Assembly (NCBI RefSeq): GCF_900103475.1
Contig: NZ_FNHG01000005.1
Location: forward strand, 1-64,000
Origin: Maricaulis salignorans
GTDB lineage: Bacteria > Pseudomonadota > Alphaproteobacteria > Caulobacterales > Maricaulaceae
Reading direction: 5' to 3'
DNA: 64,000 nucleotides
Both the position numbers and the translations under genes were made by a program. The notes beneath the pieces are model-generated. The model ran no database searches. It was not told the origin of the DNA and saw only the letters and a program-made list of their open reading frames with translations. This document shows, piece after piece, positions 51,701 to 61,224 of this stretch (its first letter is position 1; every line of letters begins with the position of its first letter).

Positions 51701-53604
51701 ATGCCCTCCTGAGCTACACCGCCAATTCGAGCGGGACCTATTATATCGAGGCTGCAGCCTGGGATGATGGATACACCGGCGACTACACGCTCGGGCTTGA
51801 AACCGCGCCGCCGCTCGAGGTCTTCACCAATGACCAGATCGCGGACTTCCTGCAGACAGGCTATTGGGCTGGCAATGGCCAGACGGCCCGGCAGTGGAGT
51901 GTCACTGAAGGCGGTACGATCACGGTCAGCCTGGTTGGCCTGACCTCGGGCGGGCAAACCCTGGCGCGTGCGGCGCTACAGCTCTGGTCGGATCTGACGG
52001 GCATCAACTTCACTGAAGTGCTCAGCGGTGGATCAATGGTGTTCGATGATGACGAGGAAGGCGCGTTCTCGACCTCTGTCCTGTCCGGGACCACGATCCA
52101 GTCCGCCGTCGTGAATGTCTCGACGGAATGGCTGACAAACTATGGTACCGAGCTCGATTCCTATTCCTTCCAGACTTATATCCACGAGATCGGCCATGCG
52201 CTCGGACTCGGGCATGCCGGCCCCTATAATGGCGCCGCGGATTACGCGGTGGATGCTGCCTATCTCAATGATTCCTGGCAATCGACCGTGATGTCCTATT
52301 TCAGCCAGACCGAAAACACCTATGTCACGGCGTCTTATGCCTTCGTCCTGTCGCCCCAGATCGCCGATATTATTGCCATGCAGAACATGTATGGCAGCGC
52401 CAGCACTATCCGGGGCGGAGACACGATTTACGGCTTCAATTCGAATGCCGGCAACGCGATTTATGATGCGACGTCCTTCACCCGGATCACGAGCTACACG
52501 ATCGTGGATACGGGCGGCACGGATACGATGAATTACGGCCTCTCCAACGCCAACCAGACGCTCGATCTGCGCGCCGAGCATTTTTCCAGCGTGCAGGGCG
52601 GCACCGGCAATGTCGGGATCGCGCGCGGCACCGTGATCGAGAATGCCACCGGCGGGAATGGCAATGACACGCTGATCGGCAATAGCGCCAACAATATCCT
52701 GCGGGGCGGTGACGGCACCGATGTCTTCTATGCCAGTGGCGGCTCGGATGTGCTCTACGGCGGCAGCGGCGCCGACCGGGTCATTTTCAGTGGCCAGGCC
52801 AGTGACTACACGATCACCACCAATGGTGCGGGAAACCAGGTCGTCACCGATAATCGCACCGGTTCGCCCGATGGTGTGACGGAATTGGTCAGCATCGGCA
52901 TTATCGAATATGGCGTTTCGGCGCCCGACCAGGGCCCGGTCGGGACCATGCCGGCAGGCGAAACGGCCGAGCTGGCAAGCCCATCCCATGTCAGCCGGTT
53001 CGGGGCGGATATCCGCACGGAGTTTGTCCAGATCATGCCCGAGCTCGATGCTTCGGACAGGCCCGGTCTGATCGATACGGCGCACAAGGCCGGCGTTGAT
53101 GTCATGGGCACGGCCGATGGCTGGCAGGATCTGGCCGGTGCCGTGGTTGGCATCGAAACCGGTCTGATTTCGCCCTCGCTTCAGGACATGCTTGATGCGG
53201 CCTGGACGGATTTCCATGATTTCCGCGATCTGGCACGGCTGACTGACGAGGCCGGGAACCGGCATGTCCGTGGCGAAATTCTCACCCCCCTCTCTGCCGA
53301 TGGCGGAGCGGCGGTTGCCGGGATTTCGCAATTTGCGGGCATTGATAGCGTGCCAACGGACATGATCGGGGATGTCCCGTCTCTGGTCGCCACCGATGTG
53401 CAGGGTTTCGAATTGCCGGGCGATGATGCGCTGCCTCTCAATCTCGGCCTGACCGATGATGACCTGCTCGCGGATATCGACCCGGTCCATGAGGCGCCGC
53501 TTTGGGCGCAGGATCTGCCACGTCCGGTCTGGGTCGAGGATGCGCCGCTTCCGGCCGAGATTATCGATCCGTTGATCGGCCTGGATACGACCGACGGCTG
53601 GTAG
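48772..53604 (+). CDS. Giant RTX/cadherin/serralysin-type metalloprotease
   Basis: 1610 residues. Order: short N-terminus without signal peptide; calcium-binding RTX nonapeptides (GGxGxDxLx) about 42-543; three cadherin-like repeats about 590-893; a pre-peptidase C-terminal (PPC) domain about 907-1010; an M10 serralysin catalytic domain about 1013-1200 with HEIGHALGLGH (His1138) and Met-turn STVMSYFSQ; further RTX repeats about 1300-1345; and about 220 residues of acidic unknown sequence ending LIGLDTTDGW. It should leave the cell by type I secretion and act as a calcium-dependent adhesin-protease. No type I exporter genes are nearby. AGGAG precedes ATG 48772. Confidence 0.9.
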   Translation: MKDFTGTGRDAEQARIAQDSDNRSRVVLPDAVTPDAGVVLTGDAGDNVLRGGAGDDTLNGGDGDDTLIGGAGADSLDGGAGTDVADYSESGRRVVVDLEAGTGSGGDAAGDTLSRIENLVGSGSSDILTGNGSANTLNGGGGRDEIYGGAGNDTIDGGSGADWLYGGDGNDDIDGGTENDQIQGNAGHDLIHGGEGHDRLYGNDGRDEIYGDAGDDTIEGGSGADWLYGGVGNDEIDGGTENDQINGNAGHDLIRGGEGNDRLYGDDGRDEIHGDAGDDRIEGGAGADWIAGGAGRDTIDGGSENDQIWGGLGNDVISGGLGNDTINGEAGNDELFGDDGHDRLNGGDGRDQLFGNAGRDTIYGDADDDTIEGGAGADWLYGGLGNDEIDGGTENDQLHGNEGHDLIHGGEGHDRLYGNDGRDELYGDAGNDTIEGGAGADWLYGGEGNDDLDGGTENDQLYGNNGHDVIRGGAGHDRLYGNDGRDELYGDAGDDRLEGGAGGDWLYGGEGRDTLDGGTENDVLSGGLGNDVIDGGEGTDTAVFSGNYADYTVEIAGLTATVTGADGIDTLTNIEALQFDDQLVRIVLEPVNDNPPVITSAVRVDAPENQTAAFTVTATDGDSGAATLSYSLAGTDAAFFDIDPATGVVTFKVAPDYETPESADGDNAYNIVVSVSDGRFTTEQDVEIRVSNVTDTRPVITSGANFTVPENLTDAITIQVSDSDPEVHTYTLSGPDAALFRMAGDWGGLLFLAPPDYEAPTDAGGNNVYNITVDVSNGVFSTSQDISITVENVNDIAPVFTSPDAVSVEENQIAVVRARATDAEGDTLTFSLGGNDAGLFRIDSATGIIRFLSAPDFEAPGDDDADNVYELSVVANDGSNSTVQSLAVTVTNVVEAVEDVPADPSTQVEIALGETYSGELETVGDRDWIRVELTAGQRYAISLDGTGGDALIDPLVRLYDATGELIASNDDGGPGRNALLSYTANSSGTYYIEAAAWDDGYTGDYTLGLETAPPLEVFTNDQIADFLQTGYWAGNGQTARQWSVTEGGTITVSLVGLTSGGQTLARAALQLWSDLTGINFTEVLSGGSMVFDDDEEGAFSTSVLSGTTIQSAVVNVSTEWLTNYGTELDSYSFQTYIHEIGHALGLGHAGPYNGAADYAVDAAYLNDSWQSTVMSYFSQTENTYVTASYAFVLSPQIADIIAMQNMYGSASTIRGGDTIYGFNSNAGNAIYDATSFTRITSYTIVDTGGTDTMNYGLSNANQTLDLRAEHFSSVQGGTGNVGIARGTVIENATGGNGNDTLIGNSANNILRGGDGTDVFYASGGSDVLYGGSGADRVIFSGQASDYTITTNGAGNQVVTDNRTGSPDGVTELVSIGIIEYGVSAPDQGPVGTMPAGETAELASPSHVSRFGADIRTEFVQIMPELDASDRPGLIDTAHKAGVDVMGTADGWQDLAGAVVGIETGLISPSLQDMLDAAWTDFHDFRDLARLTDEAGNRHVRGEILTPLSADGGAAVAGISQFAGIDSVPTDMIGDVPSLVATDVQGFELPGDDALPLNLGLTDDDLLADIDPVHEAPLWAQDLPRPVWVEDAPLPAEIIDPLIGLDTTDGW
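49252..50391 (+). repeat. 189-bp higher-order tandem repeat inside the RTX gene
   Basis: Units beginning with the codons for A-D-W-(L/I) start at 49252, 49441, 49630, 49900, 50089 and 50278. Spacings are 189, 189, 270, 189 and 189 bp, that is 7 or 10 nonapeptides of 27 bp. The 63-residue unit alternates segments such as GTENDQ, GHDLIHGGEGHDRLYGNDG and RDE(I/L)YGDAG in fixed order. Confidence 0.85.
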
Positions 53605-53658
53605 CCGGCAAATTGCCTGGCCTTGCGCCAGGCGGTGATGACAGGAACCGGGCCTTAT

Positions 53659-54933
53659 CTAGGGCTCGGTTTTCACCGTCACCGGCGCGGTCACACGCGC
53701 AATGCCCGGATGCCACCAGGCCAGGGCCAGGGCGGCGATGCTCAGCACAGCCGCCGCGATATAGGGGCTGTGATGGCCCAGCTGGTGATACATCATCAAG
53801 CCGCCCACCGGCCCGATAATGAAACCGAGACCGGCGGTCGCGGTGGTCAGCCCGGCGGCGCGGCCCTGTTCTTCCGGGGTGACGGCGATCGAGGCGCCGC
53901 CGACAAAGCCGGATCGCGCCAGACCGAAGGCGAAGCTCGTCATCAGATAGGCAAAGACAATGCCGGCATAATTCGGCGCGATCAGCATCACGCCGCTGCC
54001 GAGCGCGGTGATCAGTCCGCCCAGCGACATCAGCACGCGCGGGCTGGCTTTCAGGGCCGGGATGACGATCAGCTGCGCCACAATCAGCGCTCCGGCGCCG
54101 GCGGCCAGGGCGATGGCCGACATTTGCAGGCCCTGACTCTCATCCAGGCCGAGTGCATCCATGATGAAGAAGGACAGGGTCGCCAGGCTCAGCGACTGGG
54201 TAATCCAGATCACGGCGCCATACATCATGAAGGGCGCGATCCGCGGATCGGCGGCGAAACCGAATTGCCGTAGCGGGTTGAGCGGGCGTTGCTGCACGCG
54301 CGGCGGCGTCTGCTCCGGCAGGAATTTCCAAACCGCAATCGCGCTCACAGCCACCGAAGCCGAAATCATCACCATGAAGATCGGGACGCCGACAATATCG
54401 ACGAAGGCGGCGGCGAGCGTCGGGCCGATCACGGCGCCGAGCCCGAAGGCGGCCGTCAGCCCGGCCAGGGCTTCGGTGCGTTCTTCCGGGCTGGTCCGGT
54501 CGGCGACATAGGCCTGGGCTGCCGGATTGGTGGCCGAGCCGAGCGAGCCGAACAGGGTGCGTGCCAGCGCCATGGCAAAGATCGCGGCCAGCGGCGGTAC
54601 CCAGCCGGATTCGCCGGCCCAGGCGGCGGCGCCAAACATCAGGGTCGAGCCGGCAAAGGCCCAGAGCCCGAAAATAATCAGCGGTTTGCGGCCGCGCCGG
54701 TCGGACAGGGCGCCCCAGATCGGGGTCATCGTCATGAACAGCGTTGCCGAGACCGTATAGATTGCCCCGACCCAGTATTCCGGCACCGCCAATTGCCGCG
54801 CCAGCGGTGGCAGGATGGCGAACAGCATATTATTGCCGATCCCCGTCGCCATCAGGCAGATGAAGAGCAGGCGAAAAGCCGCCGTGCGCTGTCTCGGGCC
54901 TGACGGGTTGGTGGGGTCGTAGAGCGGGGTCAT
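53659..54933 (-). CDS. MFS transporter, TetA/multidrug type
   Basis: 424 residues with 12 predicted helices. The loop between helices 2 and 3 is GALSDRRGRKPLI, the MFS motif A, and APVGRGADR-like motifs are absent. PTLAAAFVDIVGVPIFM after helix 5 fits the TCR/Tet drug:H+ antiporter group (motif C region GPTLAA). Likely exports a drug or metabolite. Convergent with the RTX gene. Confidence 0.87.
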   Translation of the reverse strand: MTPLYDPTNPSGPRQRTAAFRLLFICLMATGIGNNMLFAILPPLARQLAVPEYWVGAIYTVSATLFMTMTPIWGALSDRRGRKPLIIFGLWAFAGSTLMFGAAAWAGESGWVPPLAAIFAMALARTLFGSLGSATNPAAQAYVADRTSPEERTEALAGLTAAFGLGAVIGPTLAAAFVDIVGVPIFMVMISASVAVSAIAVWKFLPEQTPPRVQQRPLNPLRQFGFAADPRIAPFMMYGAVIWITQSLSLATLSFFIMDALGLDESQGLQMSAIALAAGAGALIVAQLIVIPALKASPRVLMSLGGLITALGSGVMLIAPNYAGIVFAYLMTSFAFGLARSGFVGGASIAVTPEEQGRAAGLTTATAGLGFIIGPVGGLMMYHQLGHHSPYIAAAVLSIAALALAWWHPGIARVTAPVTVKTEP

Positions 54934-55090
54934 CGGGCGGCAAGCTTCAGCAGCTTTGCATGAATTGGCAAGCCACTGTTCCGTAAACCTCCCGATAACG
55001 CCTGTTCAACCGGACATTAAGCTTAACGCGTCATAGTGCTCTCAAATCGGGCGGCATCAATGTCCGGATGTGGAACGGGTGGACGTTTAA

Positions 55091-55963
55091 ATGTTTCAGA
55101 TTATCGGCATTGTGGTCGTGTTCGTGATGGTCTTTGGAGGGTTCACCCTCTCGGGCGGCCATTTCGACGTCATCCTGCACTCGCTGCCCTACGAGATGAT
55201 GATGATTGGCGGCGCGGCTGCCGGGGCCTTCCTGATCGGCAACAAGCCCAAGACCGTGATGAAAACCATGGGCGATCTGGGCAAGGTTTTCACCGGCTCC
55301 AAATGGAAGGCGTCGGACTATACCGACCTGCTTTCCCTGCTCTTCCTCCTGACCAAGATGATGAAGACCAAGGGCGTGATCGCGCTTGAATCTCACATTG
55401 AAAATCCGAAAGAGAGCGCGATTTTCACGCGCTATCCGCGGATCATGAAGGATCATTTCGCCGTTGAATTCATCTGCGACACGCTGCGTATGATGACCAT
55501 GAACCTGGAAGATCCGCACCAGGTTGAAGACCACATGGAAAATCAGCTGGAAAAACACCATCACGAGGCCGCGGATCCAGCCCATGCCATGCAGACCATG
55601 GCCGATGGCCTGCCTGCACTGGGTATCGTGGCCGCCGTGCTCGGCGTGATCAAGACCATGGGCGCGATCGAGAGCCCGCCGGCCGTGCTGGGTGGCTATA
55701 TCGGCGGCGCGCTCGTGGGGACATTCCTCGGCGTCTTCATCGCCTATGGCTTTGTCGGCCCCTTCGCCGCCTATATGACGGCGATCTACGACGAAGAGAG
55801 CCAGTTCTACAAAATCATCCAGAGCGTCCTGGTCGCCCATCTGCACGGCAATGCGGCCCAGATTTCGGTCGAAATCGGCCGCGGCGGCATCCCGACCAAG
55901 ATGCAGCCTTCCTTCCTGGAAATGGAAAAAACCCTCGACGAAATCCCCGCCGAAGTCGGCTAG
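55091..55963 (+). CDS. motA: Flagellar motor stator protein MotA
   Basis: 290 residues. Four helices: 4-22, 33-52, about 173-192 and 200-225. The cytoplasmic loop carries the charged rotor-contact region, and the conserved PALGIVAAVLGVIKTMG plus GGYIGGALVGTFLGVFIAYG are MotA hallmarks. Forms proton-driven stators with MotB, but motB is not next to it; in Caulobacter too the two genes are unlinked. Preceded by a 157-bp region with the palindrome TTAAGCTTAA (55017-55026) and followed by an imperfect terminator-like hairpin. Confidence 0.95.
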   Translation: MFQIIGIVVVFVMVFGGFTLSGGHFDVILHSLPYEMMMIGGAAAGAFLIGNKPKTVMKTMGDLGKVFTGSKWKASDYTDLLSLLFLLTKMMKTKGVIALESHIENPKESAIFTRYPRIMKDHFAVEFICDTLRMMTMNLEDPHQVEDHMENQLEKHHHEAADPAHAMQTMADGLPALGIVAAVLGVIKTMGAIESPPAVLGGYIGGALVGTFLGVFIAYGFVGPFAAYMTAIYDEESQFYKIIQSVLVAHLHGNAAQISVEIGRGGIPTKMQPSFLEMEKTLDEIPAEVG

Positions 55964-56304
55964 GACTATCACCGAAGTGGACCGAACACAGGCGCGTGGC
56001 CCCCAAGGGCTGCGCGCCTTTGCGTTGGGGGCTGTGCGGGTCGTTTTGCGGGCGGCGCGTGCCAGCTGGCCGTCTGGCCGGGCCGGCCAGAGCCCGGCCG
56101 GGGTGAAGTAAACAAAATCCTAGCGCCGGACGCTTGCAGCCGGTCTTCCCGCCATCAGCTTCCTGGTCCTCAAGGCCCGATGCACAGATAAAAGAACCAT
56201 CAAATCATTGCTTTAGCGATTGAGGCGAGGCGTCGACAATTCATTAACCATTTCAAACATAACACTTTAGGAGAATTGATATATCTCAAGAGTGGGGCCC
56301 TGCT
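55964..56304. other. Gene-free stretch between motA and the chemoreceptor
   Basis: The first part holds an imperfect hairpin (AGGCGCG at 55990-55996 with CGCGCCT at 56013-56019, then TT), a probable weak motA terminator. The right part is AT-rich (56170-56285) and should hold the chemoreceptor promoter; TCGACA at 56233-56238 could be a -35, but the -10 (CATAAC) is 19 bp away, so I do not call it. No gene seen. Confidence 0.5.
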
Positions 56305-58407
56305 ATGAAGAACATCAAACTGTCCTATCGTCTGTCCGCAGGCTTCGCCGTCATCGGGCTGATCTTGATTCTGGCCATCAGTGGCACGCTTCTGGGTGTG
56401 GGCGTGATCAAGACGACGAATGACCGGATTGTTGAACTTCGCACCCCGACGTCACAGGCAAGCCTCGCCCTGACGGGCAATATCAGCGCCTCTCTGGCTT
56501 CGCTCAGAGGCTGGATGTTGACCGGGGATGAAACCTACCGGACCCAGAGGGCGGCCATCTGGGGCGAGATTGCCCAACAACGGGCCACCATGGACCGGTT
56601 GTCACAAAGCTGGACTGATGCGGACAATATTGCGCAATGGGACGAGTTCAAATCCATCCTCGCTGAATTTTCCGCGGCCCAGAACGAGGTCGAGACCATC
56701 GCCAATACCGACGCCCAGTTTCCAGCGACAGTCATCCTGGTTCAGGATGCGGCGCCGCGGGCATCGCGCATGATCGCAGCCATTACGGAAATGATCGATC
56801 TGGAATTGCGCAATCCATCTGGCGATAATGAGCGCAAGCAATTGCTTGGCGCATTGGCGGATGTAAGGGGCAGTCTCGCCCTGAGTCTGGCGAATATCCG
56901 GGCCTATTTGTTGAGCGGTGACCCCGCCTTCGAACAGGAGTTTGCCGTGCAATGGACCACGAATGGTCGACGCCTTGCTGACTTGAATGCCGCAAGACAT
57001 CTCCTCTCGTCCGCGCAAGCCCGGCAATACGAGATTCTGGTCTCCCAGCGCGCCGGATTCGAGGCTTTGCCCGAGCAAATGTTCGAGATCAGGGGGTCTG
57101 AGGCTTGGGACATGGCCAGTTTCACCCTGCAGCAGGAAGCTGCGCCGCGGGCCAATCAATTGATGACCCTGCTTGCCGGTTCGCTTCAGGGGGACGGCAG
57201 CAGATCCGGCGGAATGGCCAACAGCCAGGCCGATCTGCTCCATGCCGACGCCGCCCATGCGACGCGCCAGGTCAATCAACTCGTGCGGGTGCAGTGGGTG
57301 TTGCTCTTGGCCGGTGTCGCTCTGGCCGGGGGGATTGCCTTCCTGACGATGCAGTCCATCGTTCCGCCGATTACGCGCATGACCTCGGTCATGGGGCAAT
57401 TGGCCGGCGGCGACCTCGAGGTTGCCATTCCGAATCTGAACCAGAAAGATGAAATCGGAATGATGGCCCAGGCCGTCGAGGTCTTCAAACGCAACGGGAT
57501 AGAGAAAGTCGAGCTGGAGGCTCAACAAAGGGCGGCAGAAGCGAATGCCGCCAAAATCCAGCGCGAGCAGCGGCTGGAGCTGGCCGAGCGTTTCGAAAGT
57601 GCTGTGGGTTCGATTGTGCTCTCCATTTCGGGTGCGGCGACCGAGCTGTCACAGGCCGCTGAATCCCTGTCGGTGACATCGGAGCAGACGCGTGGCCAGG
57701 CTGAGGCTGTCGCCGCAGCGGCCGAGGAAGCGACGGCCAATGTTGCCACCGTTGCGACGGCGTCGGAAGAAATGTCGGCCTCGGTCCAGGAGATTGGTCG
57801 CCAGGCCGCATCAACCTCTTCGAAGGCCAAGGCGGCAGAGGGGCAGGCGGGTGATACGGTGGGGAATGTCAATGCCCTGTTCGAAGCCGCGCAAAGAATC
57901 GGTGATGTCGTATCCCTGATCCAGGATATTGCCGAACAGACGAATTTGCTGGCGCTGAACGCAACGATCGAGGCGGCGCGGGCCGGCGAGGCCGGGAAGG
58001 GTTTTGCCGTCGTCGCAACCGAGGTCAAGGCGCTTGCAGAACAGACTGCCCGGGCAACCACCGATATTTCCGACCAGGTCACGGAAATCCAGAAGGCCAC
58101 CAACACATCCGTCGATGCCATTACATCGATCTCGGCAACCATTTCGGAGCTGAGCCAGATTTCGACGTCGATCGCCGGAGCTGTCGAGGAGCAGGCGACT
58201 GTCACCCAGGAGATTTCCACCAGCACCCAGGAGGCCGCGGTCCGGACCCAGGACGTCTCAAGCAATATTGGGATGGTGCAACAGGCCGCGACAACTTCAA
58301 GCGCGTCGGCCAGTCAGGTATTCTCGTCGGCCCGTGAGCTCTCACAGCAATCGGAAGCCCTCCGCCGCGAAGTTGATAACTTCCTGCACGGGATCCGCGC
58401 GGCCTAG
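56305..58407 (+). CDS. Methyl-accepting chemotaxis protein
   Basis: 700 residues. TM1 at about 12-35, a long periplasmic helical sensor (about 40-325), TM2 at about 331-352, HAMP to about 405, and a signalling domain with the hairpin tip [20 protein letters not shown] followed by [20 protein letters not shown]. The sensor part looks like a double four-helix bundle, ligand unknown. No NWETF-type CheR tether; the protein ends GIRAA. No che genes adjacent. Only a weak ribosome site (GTGGGG) precedes ATG 56305. Confidence 0.93.
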   Translation: MKNIKLSYRLSAGFAVIGLILILAISGTLLGVGVIKTTNDRIVELRTPTSQASLALTGNISASLASLRGWMLTGDETYRTQRAAIWGEIAQQRATMDRLSQSWTDADNIAQWDEFKSILAEFSAAQNEVETIANTDAQFPATVILVQDAAPRASRMIAAITEMIDLELRNPSGDNERKQLLGALADVRGSLALSLANIRAYLLSGDPAFEQEFAVQWTTNGRRLADLNAARHLLSSAQARQYEILVSQRAGFEALPEQMFEIRGSEAWDMASFTLQQEAAPRANQLMTLLAGSLQGDGSRSGGMANSQADLLHADAAHATRQVNQLVRVQWVLLLAGVALAGGIAFLTMQSIVPPITRMTSVMGQLAGGDLEVAIPNLNQKDEIGMMAQAVEVFKRNGIEKVELEAQQRAAEANAAKIQREQRLELAERFESAVGSIVLSISGAATELSQAAESLSVTSEQTRGQAEAVAAAAEEATANVATVATASEEMSASVQEIGRQAASTSSKAKAAEGQAGDTVGNVNALFEAAQRIGDVVSLIQDIAEQTNLLALNATIEAARAGEAGKGFAVVATEVKALAEQTARATTDISDQVTEIQKATNTSVDAITSISATISELSQISTSIAGAVEEQATVTQEISTSTQEAAVRTQDVSSNIGMVQQAATTSSASASQVFSSARELSQQSEALRREVDNFLHGIRAA

Positions 58408-58571
58408 TTCCCGATCCGGGCCGGTGCCTCGCTACCATGCCGGGCGAGGGGCCAGGCAAGCTGGTCCCGTCCCTGATTCCACCGACCTCATCGAGGGCCG
58501 TCATATCCGGGCGCTGCGGGCATTGCATCCGGGGCTGGCCAATCCGAGATCCCAGGCGCTAGAACAAGGCC

Positions 58572-59141
58572 ATGAAAATCCGCGATACCGATCTGCTTGT
58601 CCTGCCCGGTCTGGGCAATGCTGCTGATGATGACTGGCAGGGGCGCTGGCTGGCGCGCATGCCCACCGCCCGCCGGGTCGAACAACACGACTGGCACAAG
58701 CCGCAGCGCGAGGCCTGGGTCGATGCCCTGGTCGAGGCCGTTGCCGAAGCGACGAAGCCCGTCGTCCTGATCGCCCATTCGGTCGGCATCCTCACCATCG
58801 CCCACGCGTCACCCCTGCTCGACAAGAGCAAGATCGCGGGCGCGTTCCTGGTGGGTGTTTCCGATTGGGAACGGCCGGAAATGGCGGAGAAATTCGGCGA
58901 TCATGGTTTTGACCCGGTGCCGCATGAGCCGTTCGGCTTTCCGGCCCTGCTGCTGGCCAGCTCCAATGATCCGACCTGCGATGTCGAACGCGCCGAAGTC
59001 TGGGCCCGGGCCTGGGGTGCGCGCTTTGTGGTCGCCGGTGAGATGGGGCATTTCAATGCCGCCAGCGGTCATGGTCCCTGGCCGGAGGGCCTGATGACCT
59101 TCGCCCAATTCATCGCGACCCTGACACCGCCATCCCCATGA
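58572..59141 (+). CDS. RBBP9/YdeN-type serine hydrolase
   Basis: 189 residues. Small alpha/beta hydrolase: LLVLPGLGNAADDDWQGRW at the start, nucleophile Ser in LIAHSVGI, the acid in SNDPTCD and catalytic His in GEMGHFNAASGHGPWPEG. The family's substrates are unclear. Its stop overlaps the mnmC start by 4 bp (ATGA), so the two are coupled. Confidence 0.88.
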   Translation: MKIRDTDLLVLPGLGNAADDDWQGRWLARMPTARRVEQHDWHKPQREAWVDALVEAVAEATKPVVLIAHSVGILTIAHASPLLDKSKIAGAFLVGVSDWERPEMAEKFGDHGFDPVPHEPFGFPALLLASSNDPTCDVERAEVWARAWGARFVVAGEMGHFNAASGHGPWPEGLMTFAQFIATLTPPSP

Positions 59142-60988
59142 GCGCGGACGGGCTGTATTGCCAGCCGCCGCAGCTGGACTGGTCGCAGGCGTCCGGTCCG
59201 CGCGCGCCGGATTATGGCGATATCTATTTTTCCGCCGAAGACGGGCTGGAGGAGAGCCGGGCGGTTTTCCTCAAGGGTTGTGATCTGCCGCAGGACTGGC
59301 AGGGCAAGACGCAATATGTCGTTGGCGAGCTGGGCTTTGGCACCGGGCTCAACGCGCTGGCGCTGTGGGATTTATGGCGCCGCGAGGGGCCGGCCAAAGG
59401 CTGGCTCCACTTCGTCAGCATCGAGAAACACCCGCTGCGCCGCGAGGATGCCGCGCGCGCCTTCGCCGCCTGGCCGTCGCTGGCCGGGCTGAGCGCGCAA
59501 TTGCTGGCGCAATGGCCCTCGGCCCTGAAAGGCGCCCATCGGCTGATCTTCCCCGACGACCGTTTCACCATCACCCTGTTCCAGGACGAGGCCGAACTGG
59601 CGCTGGCCCAGATCGAAGCCCGGGTCGATGCCTGGTTCCTCGACGGGTTTGCGCCGGCCCGCAATGAGGCGATGTGGTCGCAGGCCGTGTTTGACCGGAT
59701 GGGCCGGCTGTCACGTGCCGGCAGCCGGGTCGCGACCTTCACCGTTGCCGGTGCGGTGCGGCGCGGGCTGCAACAGGCGGGGTTCTCGGTCGCCAAGCGT
59801 CCCGGTTTCGGGCGCAAGCGCGAACGTCTTGAAGCGATCTATGCCGGAGCGGCCACGCCGCCGGATATCTCGCCGGTCGAGCGAACCCGGCCTTGCAGTG
59901 GCCGCGTTGCGATTATCGGGGCCGGTATTGCCGGGGCCAGCCTGGCGCTGGCCTTCCGCCGCCGGGGCCGCGAGGTTGTGGTGGTCGATGCCATCGGGGC
60001 CGCCGGCGGGGCCTCGGGCGCCCCGGTCGGTCTGTTGACACCGCGGCTGGAACGCACCGACCGCCCGCATGTCCGCGCCACACTGGCAGCCTTTGAATTC
60101 GCACGGCTTACCTATGCCGGGCTCGACGGCTTCTATCCCGAGGGCGTCTTGCGTCTGCCGCGCGATGCGGAGGACCGCGACCGCCTCGCCCTGATCGCCA
60201 GCCGAATGGATGCCGAACATATCTGGGATGGCGAGGGCTTGTGGCAGCCCCGGGCCGCCCGGTTCGAGCCGCGCCGCCTTGTGCAAGGCTTGCTCGCCGA
60301 TACGCCGGTCGTGATCGCGCAAATCGCCCGGGTCGAGGAAAGCGAAACCAGCGTGCGCCTGTTGGATGATGGCGGCCATGTGGTGCTCGAGGCCGATCTC
60401 GTCATCCATGCCAGCGGCTGGGGCGCCCATACCGTGTTTGACGCGCTCGACGCCAATTCCGGCCAGCTCGCCGTGCTCGCCGGAACGGCGCCGCAGCGCG
60501 CCGTGGTCTGGGGTGGTTATGCCTGCGCTGCACCCGGTGGCGGGGTGATGTTGGGGACCACACATGTGCGCGGTGAGGATGCCGGCCTTGTCGAGGACGC
60601 GATCGAGGGATTACGTGCCGATCTCGCCATTCACCGGCCGGAGATCGCCGCCGGGCTCGGCGCGGACGTGTTGCAGACCTGGTCCGGTGTGCGGGCCGTG
60701 ACCAGCGATCAGTTACCGGTAAGTGGCCCATTGGCCGGCAGCGAGTTTACGGCAAGGTGGCGGCAATATTCCACGGGGCGTATGCCACGCATCAAACCGG
60801 GGCCGCCCGGACCGTGCCGGCAATTCATCCTGTCCGGTTTCGGCTCGCGCGGCTTTGCCCACGCCCCGCTTCTGGCCGAAGCCCTGGCCAGTGATCTCAG
60901 CGGCGAGCCCGGCGCTTTCGAGCGCGCCGGCCGCGAGTGCCTGCAATCGACCCGTTTTGCCTGGCGCCGGCTAAAGCGCAGTCATTAA
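59138..60988 (+). CDS. mnmC: Bifunctional tRNA mnm5s2U-modification enzyme MnmC
   Basis: 616 residues. The N-terminal methyltransferase (about 1-235: VGELGFGTGLNALALW, DAWFLDGFAPARNEAMW) makes mnm5 from nm5; the C-terminal FAD oxidoreductase (from about 256: AIIGAGIAGASLALAFRRRG) removes the carboxymethyl group of cmnm5U34. The methyltransferase part keeps the family DGFAP motif. Both halves are full length. Translationally coupled to the hydrolase gene. Its TAA overlaps the convergent small gene's stop. Confidence 0.93.
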   Translation: MSADGLYCQPPQLDWSQASGPRAPDYGDIYFSAEDGLEESRAVFLKGCDLPQDWQGKTQYVVGELGFGTGLNALALWDLWRREGPAKGWLHFVSIEKHPLRREDAARAFAAWPSLAGLSAQLLAQWPSALKGAHRLIFPDDRFTITLFQDEAELALAQIEARVDAWFLDGFAPARNEAMWSQAVFDRMGRLSRAGSRVATFTVAGAVRRGLQQAGFSVAKRPGFGRKRERLEAIYAGAATPPDISPVERTRPCSGRVAIIGAGIAGASLALAFRRRGREVVVVDAIGAAGGASGAPVGLLTPRLERTDRPHVRATLAAFEFARLTYAGLDGFYPEGVLRLPRDAEDRDRLALIASRMDAEHIWDGEGLWQPRAARFEPRRLVQGLLADTPVVIAQIARVEESETSVRLLDDGGHVVLEADLVIHASGWGAHTVFDALDANSGQLAVLAGTAPQRAVVWGGYACAAPGGGVMLGTTHVRGEDAGLVEDAIEGLRADLAIHRPEIAAGLGADVLQTWSGVRAVTSDQLPVSGPLAGSEFTARWRQYSTGRMPRIKPGPPGPCRQFILSGFGSRGFAHAPLLAEALASDLSGEPGAFERAGRECLQSTRFAWRRLKRSH

Positions 60989-61224
60989 AGGCCGATTCTC
61001 AACGTCTCCTGCCCGTTGGCGCCATAGCGAAGCTCGATGATCGGGCATTCTGTGCTCAGGCAGGCAATGTCGAGATCAAGATCCAGCGCGTTTTCCCGGT
61101 CATAGGTCACCGCAATCGGCCCCACCGCCAGGGCGACAGGAATACCAGCAGCGGCCGGCACAGCCACCGGCGCGCTCGCCAGCGCCGCCAGCGCCAGGCT
61201 GATCAGGAATGGTTTGACGATCAT
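60985..61224 (-). CDS. Small secreted protein of unknown function
   Basis: 79 residues. Signal peptide MIVKPFLISLALAALASAPV through about 25. The mature part, about 50 residues, has two Cys (ACLSTEC, a possible small loop) and ends ELRYGANGQETLRIGL. No family recognised. A much longer open frame extends upstream across wecG, but the signal peptide at 61224 marks the real start. Convergent with mnmC, the stops sharing 4 bp. Confidence 0.55.
   Translation of the reverse strand: MIVKPFLISLALAALASAPVAVPAAAGIPVALAVGPIAVTYDRENALDLDLDIACLSTECPIIELRYGANGQETLRIGL

Noticed and set aside
55017-55026. CtrA-binding site before motA
   Set aside because: TTAAGCTTAA has only 2 bp between the half-sites; the CtrA box needs TTAA-N7-TTAA.
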